From: Ensifer sp. PDNC004
GTDB lineage: Bacteria; Pseudomonadota; Alphaproteobacteria; Rhizobiales; Rhizobiaceae
Reading direction: 5' to 3'
NCBI RefSeq assembly: GCF_016919405.1
Contig: NZ_CP070354.1
Span: 1-64,000, forward strand
DNA length: 64,000 nucleotides
This document shows, piece after piece, positions 41,313 to 49,644 of the stretch. The stretch's first letter is position 1; each line of letters opens with the position of its first letter. The notes under the pieces are model-generated. The model saw only the letters and a program-made list of their open reading frames with translations. It made no database searches and had not been told where the DNA came from. A program made the translations under genes and the position numbers.

Positions 41313-41444
41313 TTCAGTCTGAACGACGCCAAGCTCGTGCGCGGCGTCGATCAAAGGGTTGCCTGGCCCAAGAAGGGGAAATCTCGCGCATCGGCACAGC
41401 GTTCATTCCTCACTTGCCCCTATCAAAGGGCTTCCGATCGGCGA

Positions 41445-42614
41445 CTAGCCGCCAGCCTGAGCGGCCTTCACCGTCATCTCATCCCAAAGTAATGATGCTG
41501 TCCGTGCGAACGCGCTGTAACCAGCTTCAAACGGATGGCCGTCTCGTTCAGGATAAAGGCGCTGCCCGGCAAGGATCGCCTCCTGCAGGGCATCGGTGGT
41601 TGCGGCCAGCGCGCTGTGATACGGCAAACCGAACTCCTCTGCGGTCTGGCGAATCTTGTCCTCAAGGGCAACTTGGCGTTCAACGCTGAGTACAAACTCC
41701 GGCGCGGCTGACGCCAGCCGGTCATGGCGACGCAGCCATTCGAAGATCACGCGCTCTTTTGACGGAATGAGCAGAATGCCGACCCGCCCCGGCCGCTGCT
41801 GTGCCCAATCGGCCGCAAACCGCTGGAAGTCGCCAAACATTGCTGCGGTTTCGGGCGACGCCAGATCCGCCATCCGGCCGTGGTCGTCGACATAGCGCTT
41901 CAGGACCGAAGGGCACCCGTCCGGAAATGTATAGTATTCGGATGTTTCCCCATCGCCTGGCTTGAACAGTCTGGCGTAAAGACTCTTCAGTCGTTCCGCT
42001 ATCTCATGGTGATAGGCACTCAGGATCGCGACATTCTCGACAAGCTTCGTCTTGAGGCTCTCGGATTGCTCCTCGCCGCACATCGAATAGCCTCGCGCGT
42101 TACCAAACAGGGCCTGCAGATGAAGCCGCTTCTGCTCTGAGAGCCAGAAGTCGGAACGAGCCTTCATGATATCACAGGCGGAAAAGACGACCGCGAAGTC
42201 GTTGGCAGGGAAAACGGCGACAATGTTGCCTTTCGCGCCCGCGGCCAAAGCATCGTGCACGATGGCGTGATAAGTGTAGATACCGTAGCTTCCAACACCG
42301 AAGTTGTACGTGCGCTCGCCCGTCATTGCCGCAAAAGCCGCCGGCCAGGAATGCGCGCTATCAACGTTGTTGCCATAGGTCATTGAATCGCCGATCGCCG
42401 CAATCTGGAAGTCATGGCCTAGTCCAGGGGGATCCCGAAAGCCGTCCTTGTCTACGTCGCCCAGTGCCAGATCGAGGCGATAGCCATATTTCTCGTCGAT
42501 GCTCTTGTGCGTCCGTGTGCCGATCGGAAACGGCGTAAACATGCGTAGCATTGTTTCCCCGACACCGAGCGCCACGGTGAGCGAGATCAGCAACAGCATC
42601 ATATTTTTCAGCAT
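41445..42614 (-). CDS. SGNH/GDSL-family hydrolase, membrane-anchored
   Basis: A 389-residue protein with an N-terminal signal or anchor helix (MLLLISLTVALGVGETML). The SGNH blocks are present: AIGDSMTYGNNVDS (block I, catalytic serine), VGSYGIYTY (glycine block), FPANDF (asparagine block) and ERDGHPFEAGY (Asp/His block). Such proteins hydrolyse or transfer acyl groups, often acetyl on polysaccharides. The ATG at 42614 has GGGAGGGG directly upstream; the open frame extends further but lacks features. It is convergent with the chemoreceptor gene and has no operon partner. Confidence 0.85.
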   Translation of the reverse strand: MLKNMMLLLISLTVALGVGETMLRMFTPFPIGTRTHKSIDEKYGYRLDLALGDVDKDGFRDPPGLGHDFQIAAIGDSMTYGNNVDSAHSWPAAFAAMTGERTYNFGVGSYGIYTYHAIVHDALAAGAKGNIVAVFPANDFAVVFSACDIMKARSDFWLSEQKRLHLQALFGNARGYSMCGEEQSESLKTKLVENVAILSAYHHEIAERLKSLYARLFKPGDGETSEYYTFPDGCPSVLKRYVDDHGRMADLASPETAAMFGDFQRFAADWAQQRPGRVGILLIPSKERVIFEWLRRHDRLASAAPEFVLSVERQVALEDKIRQTAEEFGLPYHSALAATTDALQEAILAGQRLYPERDGHPFEAGYSAFARTASLLWDEMTVKAAQAGG

Positions 42615-43002
42615 GTCCCCTCCCACTCGTACTCGATGCGAGGTCAACCCGGCGCAGTTGCCGGTCGCACCCGCCCAGCCCCCATAAGCCTGCCGAGCGG
42701 CGGTCCGAGCGATCCCGTTGCGTTCTGCCTCGGCTTCCCGCGAATGTTGGAGACGAGACGAATGTCGGCCCGAAGTATCTTCCACCGGCAGCTGTGCAAG
42801 GAATGCGAATTATGTCGCGCCCAAAACAGTCACCCATATATTCGCAATTAGTAATATAAAACTATCATGCGTTTGGTCGTGCCGCCATTAGCCCGGATGG
42901 AGGATGAACCAAGCGAGCCGTCTAGGGTGAAACAAGAACAAGGCTCGGGCTCGTGCTCACCTCACCCGAGCGGCCAATGACAGGGTCCCTCAGTGCACGG
43001 AC
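42615..43002. other. Intergenic region
   Basis: About 390 bp between the SGNH hydrolase start and the repeat/IS21 zone. Only the SGNH promoter region is expected; a moderately AT-rich stretch lies near 42830-42870. Nothing else was recognised. Confidence 0.4.
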
Positions 43003-43043
43003 GACATCATCGACATCGCCCGGTCGCTGGCGTGGCCGGGCAG
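43003..43043. repeat. Short palindromic intergenic repeat, copy 1
   Basis: A 41-bp sequence with 36 identities to 45539-45579, including the palindrome-like GCCCGGTCGCT...GGCCGGGC. Similar short palindromic mosaics (RIME-like) occur between genes in rhizobia; the class assignment is tentative. Confidence 0.5.
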
Positions 43044-43207
43044 ATGAGGTGAGGGGGCAGTTCGCTTCCCGCTGGGGCAGCCGTCGAGATCGACGCGGTC
43101 GTGGAACTGGAGGCGACCAGGTGCTGAGCGACGCAAAAATCGACAGCCTGCGTAGCGACACACCCGGCTGCGCCGAGCGCAGGCATTTCAATCGCGCCGG
43201 AGCTTCG

Positions 43208-43974
43208 CTACCGCCAAGGCGCGTCACCGAAGCCATTGTCGGTCACCTGATGCTGGAATCCACGCGAGGTCCGATGGAAGCTGCCGCACTGGTTACGGAC
43301 GAACTCGCGATGCTCCGTACCAACGCTTCCAGATTCATCGGCGCCGAAGAAGGCGAGGTCACCGATGACAGCCGTCTTCATCCGATCGTAGAGGATCTCC
43401 CGCGGGGCGCCGCCGATCGCCTCGAATGCCGCCGCATGGCATCGAAGGACGGTCGGCAGGTTCTGGTGCATGACGAAGCAAGCCCAGATGAGCCGGCTGT
43501 ATCCGAGGACCATGGAGAACAGCCAGACGATCCTCGGCGTTGTCGGTTCATCCGTGAAGATGACATGGAAGCGGGCGAAGTCGACTTGCGCTTGGTCGCC
43601 GGGCGAGGTCTCGAAACGGACTTCAAACCCTTGTGTCGTCGCCAGCCGCACATCGCGCAGGAAATCCGTCCCAGCCGTACAGCCACCGACATAGCCGCGT
43701 TCCTTGATCTCGCGAAACAGTCGACTGCCCGTGAGACCGGGATAGTCTTTACCCGGTCACGAAGATAGCCGGCGAACGGGTCGATCACCGCCGCTCGAGG
43801 CTTTCGCGGGCCGTAGGACGGAGCCTCCAGACCGCGCTCGATATATTTGCGTACCGTCTTGCGGTCGATGCCAGTCTGCCTGGCGATCGCCGACACCGAC
43901 AAACCTTGTCGATGCAAATCCAGGATCATGATCGTCTCCCTCAGTTTGATCACCGAAATCCCCCTCCCGACCAT
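43208..43974 (-). pseudogene. IS21-family transposase (istA) remnant, frameshifted and truncated
   Basis: The N-terminal part from the ATG at 43974 encodes the IstA helix-turn-helix (ILDLHRQGLSVSAIARQTGI). A frameshift at about 43745 (YP-G-L-T-G continues in another frame) leads to the integrase core QAQVDFARFHVIFTDEP and WLFSMVLGYSRL, then MHQNLPTVLRCHAAAFEAIG. Similarity to IstA stops near 43358, after MKTAVIGD, so the C-terminal half and istB are missing. It is inactive. The left flank contains tandem end-like repeats at 44077-44120. Confidence 0.82.
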
Positions 43975-44076
43975 CGGAAAGAGTATCGATGACGACGCGC
44001 CGCCGGTCTTCCGGGGCGCGCCCCGAAAGACCAGAGCGCGCAAACTGGGGAAGATTCAAACTGCACTAGTGGGGAG

Positions 44077-44120
44077 TATTGTTCCGGTACTGACAAACGC
44101 TCCCCGTGGTATTGTCCCGG
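44077..44120. repeat. Tandem end repeats of the IS21 remnant
   Basis: TATTGTTCCGG at 44077-44087 and TATTGTCCCGG at 44110-44120 recur with a 33-bp period, about 100-150 bp upstream of the istA start. IS21 elements have multiple transposase-binding repeats in this position, so these probably mark the former element end. The terminal bases are not certain. Confidence 0.5.
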
Positions 44121-44152
44121 CTGGAGCGGAAGGCGCAAACCTGGCGAGGGGG

Positions 44153-44377
44153 CTAGAGTATCTCGGTCAACTCGAACAGCGGCAGAGCCAAGCAGACCGA
44201 CAGGATGTGCCAGGGCTCGCCCTCGACCGTGGCTCCGTCACTCATTTCGCTCAGTGTCAGGTTCGGAGCGACGTCGGCGCATGCTTGCTCGAGCAGGGTG
44301 ATTGCTTCTTTTGATGTCAGTCCGTCTGGATAACGGACAGCGAATTTTCGGCGAGGATCTGCTTCGTTTAGGGTCAT
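44153..44377 (-). CDS. Hypothetical small protein at the IS21 junction
   Basis: A 74-residue frame (MTLNEADPRRKFAVRYPDGL...) ending with LPLFELTEIL and a stop at 44153. The composition is plausible, with a tentative helix TSKEAITLLEQACADVA. The stop lies beside the inferred end of the IS21 remnant, so the protein may have been truncated by the insertion. No family was recognised and the ribosome site is weak. Confidence 0.35.
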   Translation of the reverse strand: MTLNEADPRRKFAVRYPDGLTSKEAITLLEQACADVAPNLTLSEMSDGATVEGEPWHILSVCLALPLFELTEIL

Positions 44378-44856
44378 CTTTGCAAGGCTGTCCGCTGAGG
44401 TGAAGGTGAAGGTATGCGAAGGATCAGACCTACATCGCGCGGATGGTGGGTGGTTTCGATAGCCCTTCGTTGGTAGCGACCGCAGTCAAAAAGGATAGGG
44501 ATGTCTCGGCGCCGCGTTTGTGCTTGCAAATCTATGCCGCCTTCCGCCAGTCCGCGATAAAGGTCGCCTTGATTGGCTCGACCGTCCTCAAAGTGAAACG
44601 GATCCGCTCGGTGGTTGTCACTCTTACGCGTTCGCGCCAAGTTTTACCTTGCCACCGGAGATGTAGCGCCCAGCTCACGATGGTGTGTGGCCGTCGCCGT
44701 TGGCTCGTCGAGCGCCTATGCATTTCTCACATGGGAGCGCTGAGTTTTGAGCGCTGCAACTTGCGGAAAGCCTGAGTTATAAGGTGTTCATCGAAGCGAA
44801 ACGAGGCGCCACGGACTGGCAGCCAGGCTTCGAAAGCCCATTGAAAGGGGGATCAA
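44378..44856. other. Intergenic region
   Basis: About 480 bp between the small minus-strand frame and the DUF1127 gene. Overlapping short frames are present on both strands, but none is recognisable. The DUF1127 promoter should be in its right half. Confidence 0.35.
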
Positions 44857-45003
44857 ATGAACATCGCACGCTCCATCAACAACTGGCGCAAGTACCGTCA
44901 GACGGTCACCGAACTGGGCCGCATGTCGAACCGCGAACTTCGCGACCTCGGCATCGAACGCGCCGACATCGACCGCGTTGCACGCACGGCCTTCGCCCGC
45001 TAA
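44857..45003 (+). CDS. DUF1127 small protein
   Basis: A 48-residue protein. The DUF1127 (YjiS-like) pattern is ELGRMSNRELRDLGIERADI, preceded by RSINNWRKYRQTV. AAAGGGGG precedes the ATG. In alphaproteobacteria, arginine-rich DUF1127 proteins are highly abundant and affect RNA turnover and phosphate/carbon metabolism. A classical terminator follows, so this is a single-gene transcript. It is too short for standard length cut-offs. Confidence 0.9.
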   Translation: MNIARSINNWRKYRQTVTELGRMSNRELRDLGIERADIDRVARTAFAR

Positions 45004-45031
45004 GGCGACCCACATAGACTGAAGAATTGCC

Positions 45032-45065
45032 AAGCGCCTGCATCTCCTGCGGGCGCTTTTGCTTT
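45032..45065 (+). terminator. Intrinsic terminator of the DUF1127 gene
   Basis: An 11-bp stem with one G-T wobble (AAGCGCCTGCA / TGCGGGCGCTT), loop TCTCC, followed by TTGCTTTT. It lies 28 bp after the DUF1127 stop. Confidence 0.85.
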
Positions 45066-45626
45066 TCTAAGGTCATGGCGTTTGATTGGGCGAGAGGAAC
45101 GGCAGACGTTTCAGGCTGGTTCGCCCACAAAATCGTCCAAAAGAAAACCCGGCCGGGGAAGGCGAAGCAGGGCTCGCGCCACCGGACGGGCCGGACGCAA
45201 CCCGTGCGCGCCGAGTGGAGCCGTCTCGCTTGCGGCAACAACTCAAACCACCCTGTCGCAGCGCAAGTGATCTGAAGCAGGGAAGGCTAGCGTTTCAAGC
45301 CGACGCTGTTTGGAACTTGTGGCGCCGCACGCTCATTGAGCCACGGTAGGTCATGCGCCGCCCACTCTCGTCGCATCAGCACAAACAAAACCGCTGAAGC
45401 GACTGGGTGGATTAGCCATCGCAAAATCTAAATGTACAGCCGAAGCCTGCATGTCTTGGCCGTCGACATTTATGTGCCGAACCGCAGCGGCGAGCTCAAG
45501 CCGTGCGTTGCGTCGATCTGAAGATCGGGCTTGGGGGCGACATCACCGAGATTGCCCGGTCGCTCGCGCGGCCGGGCAGGCGAGGGAATGCAATGAAGCG
45601 AATTCCCGCGGTGTGGGATGCGATGT
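45066..45626. other. Intergenic region with palindromic repeat
   Basis: About 560 bp between the DUF1127 terminator and the cold-shock gene. It contains the repeat at 45539-45579. Otherwise I see no gene; the overlapping frames are arginine-rich artefacts of the base composition. Confidence 0.4.
45539..45579. repeat. Short palindromic intergenic repeat, copy 2
   Basis: Shares 36 of 41 bases with 43003-43043. A third, partial match (GAGATTGCCCGGTCG) lies at about 45991-46005 inside or beside the downstream kinase-fold gene. Confidence 0.5.
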
Positions 45627-45830
45627 TCAGGCTGACCTGACGTTTTCAGCCTTCGATTTTCCAGTCTTGCGGTCCTGGCCGAGTTCGTAGCTGACCTTTT
45701 GGCCGTCGCGCAGTGAGGTTGCGCCTTCCAGCGCCGACACGTGGACGAAGACGTCAGGTCCGCCGCTGTCGGGCGTGATGAAACCAAAACCCTTGTCCTG
45801 GTTGAAAAACTTAACGGTACCGGTTGCCAT
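45627..45830 (-). CDS. Cold-shock protein (CspA family)
   Basis: A 67-residue single-stranded nucleic-acid-binding protein. RNP1 is KGFGFI and RNP2 is VFVHVSAL. The start at 45830 ([12 protein letters not shown]) is the canonical CspA start; the frame continues upstream without family similarity. CspA proteins act as RNA chaperones at low temperature or in growth adaptation. It appears to be a single gene. Confidence 0.95.
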   Translation of the reverse strand: MATGTVKFFNQDKGFGFITPDSGGPDVFVHVSALEGATSLRDGQKVSYELGQDRKTGKSKAENVRSA

Positions 45831-46039
45831 GTCATCCTCGTCAACTGAGTGTTCTGCATTTTGCCGCAGGACCTTATACAGCACTTACCCTGGCGGCAAT
45901 CGCGTATGCGGGCAAAATCTACCTTCTCGCGCCAGAAGCGTACTTTTCAGCGAAGCAAGACAAGACCGAAGGCGTTACGGGACACAAAATCGAGATTGCC
46001 CGGTCGACGGCGCGAGCAGTTGTCCCTGTCCATCAAGGC

Positions 46040-46774
46040 TTAGAGCGCTCGAACCTCGGCAAGCCGTTTGATCGAGTAGTCGTCATTCCAGCAAACGGCG
46101 GCGTCCCATGCGGCGGACGCTTGCGCGGCAATGTCATAAGCGCCGTGATCGAGATCCGCAGCGTTGTTGGGAAGCACGAGGTCAAGGTCGGGACCATCCA
46201 CGTGTGCCTCGTCCCAATCGATCAATGCGACGCGATCGGCCGTCATGCGAATGTTTCCCGGGTTGGCCGGGTTGCCATGAACAGCGCAGGTTTGATGCCC
46301 AAGGAGCCGCGCCCATGCTGCTCGGCATCGGGCGACGCCCTCAGGTGGCATCGCGGTAAGGTCGATCCTTGTTCCGGTCTCAGCATGCAAGAGATCGCTC
46401 GACGACTTCCAACCCGGGCGTTGCGGCCAGTCTTTGGTCAACCGATGCAACTCGCGCAGCGTGTCGGCCACCCGGCGCCAGTCAGATGGCGTCTGTGGGG
46501 GCCCGCCTTCCATATATGTCATAACCATCAAGCCACCCACGAACAGGCGCCCATCAGGCGTCGGAATCGGCACGGGAACAGTCATGCCTTCACGGTCAAG
46601 GTATTGGAGCAGACTGGCTTCCCATGCGAGATCGGCATCAGGCCTCGAGCCAAGGCGGCCGACTGCGATCTGCCCGTCGATGCGAACGCTCCAGACATCG
46701 TTTGCAACTCCGCCCGTGAGCGGTGCGATGCGGTTCGCATTTCCTCCCCATTGCCTGAGTGCTTCCCATCCCAT
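46040..46774 (-). CDS. Aminoglycoside-phosphotransferase-fold protein, altered catalytic motif
   Basis: A 244-residue APH-like kinase-fold protein. The catalytic loop reads VHGNPANPGN, where active members have HGDxxxxN, so the base aspartate is replaced by asparagine. The metal-binding motif ALIDWDEAHVDGPDLDL is intact. The nucleotide region is weak (PLTGGVANDVW). It begins 11 bp after the TetR stop, so the two are probably co-transcribed. It may be a choline/ethanolamine-kinase-like protein, a pseudokinase or an enzyme with an altered mechanism. Confidence 0.72.
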   Translation of the reverse strand: MGWEALRQWGGNANRIAPLTGGVANDVWSVRIDGQIAVGRLGSRPDADLAWEASLLQYLDREGMTVPVPIPTPDGRLFVGGLMVMTYMEGGPPQTPSDWRRVADTLRELHRLTKDWPQRPGWKSSSDLLHAETGTRIDLTAMPPEGVARCRAAWARLLGHQTCAVHGNPANPGNIRMTADRVALIDWDEAHVDGPDLDLVLPNNAADLDHGAYDIAAQASAAWDAAVCWNDDYSIKRLAEVRAL

Positions 46775-46785
46775 GCGCTATATCC

Positions 46786-47451
46786 CTAGGATATGGGGTT
46801 CTCTGCCCCTTCCTCCGTCTGGAGGTAGCTGATCACGGCGTCGGCGATCATTCGGCGATGGCGGCCGATAGTGGCCGATTCGGAGAGATCCCTGCGAAAG
46901 ATGGTTCCGAATGTATATCGGTTCGAAACCCTGAAGAAGCAGAAGGCACTGATCAGCATATGCACATCGATCGGGTCGGCCTTTCGCTTGAAAGCACCCT
47001 CGGCGGTACCGCGTTCCAGAATGCCCGCGATCGTTTCGATGACCGAGACATTCAGATCGCGTATCGCTTCCGACCGCAGCATATGGGCTGCGTGGTGGAT
47101 ATTTTCGATGCTGACCAATCGCACGAAATCGGGATTGGCCTCATCGTGGTCGAATGTGCTGGATATTAGCGTACGCAACGCCTCTTCCGGGGCAAGGCTT
47201 GCGAGCTTGAGGTCCTCCTCGAGCGTGCGGATCTTCCGATAGGCTCGCTCGAGCACGGAGAGGTATAGCCCCTCCTTGCCCCCGAAATAGTAGTAGATCA
47301 TTCGCTTGGAGGTTCGCGTCCGTTCTGCGATCGCGTCAACGCGTCCACCCGCAAGGCCGTGCGTCGAGAACTCCTCGGTGGCAACGACAAGGATGTCTTC
47401 CTTGGTGCGTTCCGGATCGTTCTTCCGACTTGCCTCAACCCGCCGCGCCAT
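46786..47451 (-). CDS. TetR/AcrR-family regulator of the quinate/shikimate module
   Basis: A 221-residue TetR protein. The helix-turn-helix spans about residues 15-60 (ILVVATEEFSTHGLAGGRVD, AIAERTRTSKRMIYYYFGG). The ligand domain shows FVRLVSIENIHHAAHML, seen in TetR relatives near aromatic or TRAP genes. I chose the ATG at 47451; earlier codons are in frame but non-canonical. It is divergent from the TRAP operon, with an operator-like palindrome between the genes. Confidence 0.88.
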   Translation of the reverse strand: MARRVEASRKNDPERTKEDILVVATEEFSTHGLAGGRVDAIAERTRTSKRMIYYYFGGKEGLYLSVLERAYRKIRTLEEDLKLASLAPEEALRTLISSTFDHDEANPDFVRLVSIENIHHAAHMLRSEAIRDLNVSVIETIAGILERGTAEGAFKRKADPIDVHMLISAFCFFRVSNRYTFGTIFRRDLSESATIGRHRRMIADAVISYLQTEEGAENPIS

Positions 47452-47585
47452 TCTTTTTTCGTTACTCCCCGGCACGCGCCGAATTTTCCAATGAAGCCAG
47501 ATCGAAACGGGCAAGCCCAAAGGCTCTCTACATCGCCTCCTCGAAATTCATATTGAGGTTACGGGGGTCTTTCAAGAGAGTCTAC

Positions 47586-47614
47586 TTGACATACGTACTA
47601 GTTCGTACATTTTG
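47586..47614 (+). promoter_or_regulatory. Promoter with TetR-type operator for the TRAP operon
   Basis: TTGACA at 47586-47591 is followed after 17 bases by ATTTTG. The spacer contains TACGTACTAGTTCGTA (47592-47607), a palindrome around ACTAGT with one mismatched symmetric pair. It lies between the divergent TetR and TRAP genes, so binding would block the promoter. The -10 box is weak. Confidence 0.6.
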
Positions 47615-47726
47615 TGATGGCGAAGACCGCTTGAGGAGGATGTGTTCGCACCGGTGCCTGATGCCGCCCCGTGGCGCTAATGTGATGCGCGGGCGCCAAG
47701 ACGGCACTCCGCTTTGGGAGGAGCGC

Positions 47727-48290
47727 ATGATCCGTATTATCGATTTCTATTTCTTTGCGCTGAAGGTGGCGATTGCCTTGCTGCTTGCCGGCATGGTCGT
47801 CCTCGTCTTCGGCAACGTCGTTTTGCGGTATGCGTTCAATCAAGGCATCACGGCCTCTGAGGAAATATCACGCATCTTCTTCGTCTGGCTAACGTTTCTT
47901 GGCGCCGTGGTTGCCTTGCGCGAACACGGGCATCTCGGCGTTGATACGCTTATCAAACGCCTGCCGCCGGTCGCCGCAAAGGTCGCGGTGCTGCTTGGTC
48001 ATGCGATGATGCTCTATGTGACCTGGCTGATGATGAGCGGCAGCTGGACGCAGACGCTCATCAACCTGCATGTCAGTGCGCCTGCGACTGGGCTTTCCAT
48101 GGGCTTCTTCTACGGGGCCGGTCTCGCCTTTGGGGTACCCGCATTCCTCATCCTGCTTGCCGATGCTTTCGCCATCGCGACCGGACGCATCGACGTGACG
48201 ACGGCGGAACTGGTTCGCGACAGCGAAGACGAAGTAGCGCTCGACTCACCCCCCACCGCCACGCTCGGGCCGCTGCCCGTCAAACACTGA
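47727..48290 (+). CDS. TRAP transporter small membrane protein (DctQ type)
   Basis: A 187-residue four-helix membrane protein. The DctQ pattern includes VFGNVVLRYAFNQGITASEE and ISRIFFVWLTFLGAVVALRE. GGGAGGAG lies 5 bases before the ATG at 47727. It pairs with the large DctM subunit and forms a TRAP uptake system with the periplasmic protein at 49645. The frame opens earlier, but the upstream part has no family similarity. Confidence 0.9.
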   Translation: MIRIIDFYFFALKVAIALLLAGMVVLVFGNVVLRYAFNQGITASEEISRIFFVWLTFLGAVVALREHGHLGVDTLIKRLPPVAAKVAVLLGHAMMLYVTWLMMSGSWTQTLINLHVSAPATGLSMGFFYGAGLAFGVPAFLILLADAFAIATGRIDVTTAELVRDSEDEVALDSPPTATLGPLPVKH

Positions 48291-48300
48291 GGACGAGCCG

Positions 48301-49581
48301 ATGACGGTCACCATCTTCCTTGGCGCGCTTCTCGGTCCCATGGCGCTCGGCGTGCCGATTGCATTTGCGTTGATCATCAGCGGTGTCGCCTTGATGCTCT
48401 TTCTCGGGCTCTTCGATGCACAGATCGTCGCCCAAAACGTCTTGAACGGCGCCGACAGCTTTCCGTTGATGGCCGTGCCCTTCTTCCTGCTTGCAGGGGA
48501 GGTTATGAACACCGGCGGGCTTTCCCGCCGCATCGTCGCCTTGGCGATGGCGATGGTCGGTCATATTCGCGGCGGCCTTGGCTTCGTGGCGATCTTTGCC
48601 GCCTGCATTCTTTCCAGCCTCTCTGGTTCAGCTGTCGCCGACGCCGCTGCCCTCGGCGCGCTGCTTCTGCCGATGATGCTGAAGAGCGGTCATGATCCGG
48701 CGCGCGCCGGGGGGCTGCTTGCCTCTGCATCGATCATCGGGCCTATCATTCCACCGTCAATCGGTTTCATCCTCTACGGTGTGGTTGGCGGCGTCTCGAT
48801 CACCAAGCTCTTCCTTGCGGGCATTTTCCCGGGTTTGATGATCGCCGCGGCCCTTTGCATCACTTGGCTCATCGTCGCGCGCAAGGAGCAGTTCGAACTC
48901 CCGCCCAGACAAAGCGCCCGCATGCGGCTTGGAGCGCTGCTCGACAGTGTGTGGGCGCTCCTTTTGCCGGTGATCATCATCGTTGGTCTGAAGTTTGGCG
49001 TTTTCACGCCAACCGAAGCCGGCGTTGTTGCGGCGGTCTACGCCCTGTTCGTTTCGATGGTCATCTACCGCGAGCTCACGCCGGGCCAGCTCTTCCATGT
49101 CTTCGTAGCGGCCGCGAAAATTACATCCGTCGTGATGTTCCTGGTTGCCTGCGCTGCCGTTTCCGCCTGGCTGATTACGGTTGCCGACGTGCCCGGTGCG
49201 CTTGCCGCACTGGTCGAACCTCTGATGGACAATCAGACCCTTCTGCTCATCGCAATCATGGTCCTGATCGTTGTCGTCGGGACAGCAATGGACATGACGC
49301 CGACGATCCTCGTCATGACGCCGGTTCTGATGCCGATCATCAAACAGGCGGGGATCGACCCGGTCTATTTCGGCGTGCTGTTCATCATCAACAATTCGAT
49401 CGGCCTGATCACCCCGCCAGTGGGCACGGTCCTCAACGTTATCTGCGGCGTCTCGAAACTGTCGATGGAGGACCTGATGAAGGGCGTGTGGCCCTTCCTC
49501 ATTGCTGAACTGGTCGTCCTTTTCCTGCTCGTTTTGTTCCCCGAACTGGTGACCGTACCGGTCTCCTGGTTCGGGCACTGA
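48301..49581 (+). CDS. TRAP transporter large membrane protein (DctM type)
   Basis: A 426-residue transporter with about twelve membrane helices. The N-terminal helix is VTIFLGALLGPMALGVPIAF, and the DctM repeats include SGSAVADAAALGALLLPMML, IIGPIIPPSIGFILYG and LITPPVGTVLNVICG, which carry the sodium-coupled transport core. It starts 10 bp after the DctQ gene. The driving ion is probably sodium; the substrate is inferred from the enzymes downstream. Confidence 0.94.
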   Translation: MTVTIFLGALLGPMALGVPIAFALIISGVALMLFLGLFDAQIVAQNVLNGADSFPLMAVPFFLLAGEVMNTGGLSRRIVALAMAMVGHIRGGLGFVAIFAACILSSLSGSAVADAAALGALLLPMMLKSGHDPARAGGLLASASIIGPIIPPSIGFILYGVVGGVSITKLFLAGIFPGLMIAAALCITWLIVARKEQFELPPRQSARMRLGALLDSVWALLLPVIIIVGLKFGVFTPTEAGVVAAVYALFVSMVIYRELTPGQLFHVFVAAAKITSVVMFLVACAAVSAWLITVADVPGALAALVEPLMDNQTLLLIAIMVLIVVVGTAMDMTPTILVMTPVLMPIIKQAGIDPVYFGVLFIINNSIGLITPPVGTVLNVICGVSKLSMEDLMKGVWPFLIAELVVLFLLVLFPELVTVPVSWFGH

Positions 49582-49644
49582 CGGCAACTTTCTATTGCGC
49601 TTCAACAGGCCGGCAGGATTACCGGTCCAATCTGGGAGGATAAG

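Noticed and set aside
43208..44000. Plus-strand frames as a possible novel gene over the IS21 remnant
   Set aside because: The minus strand carries recognisable IstA motifs, so the plus frames are shadows.
45991..46005. Third copy of the palindromic repeat
   Set aside because: Only about 15 bases match, and the palindromic half is missing; not enough for a separate repeat call.
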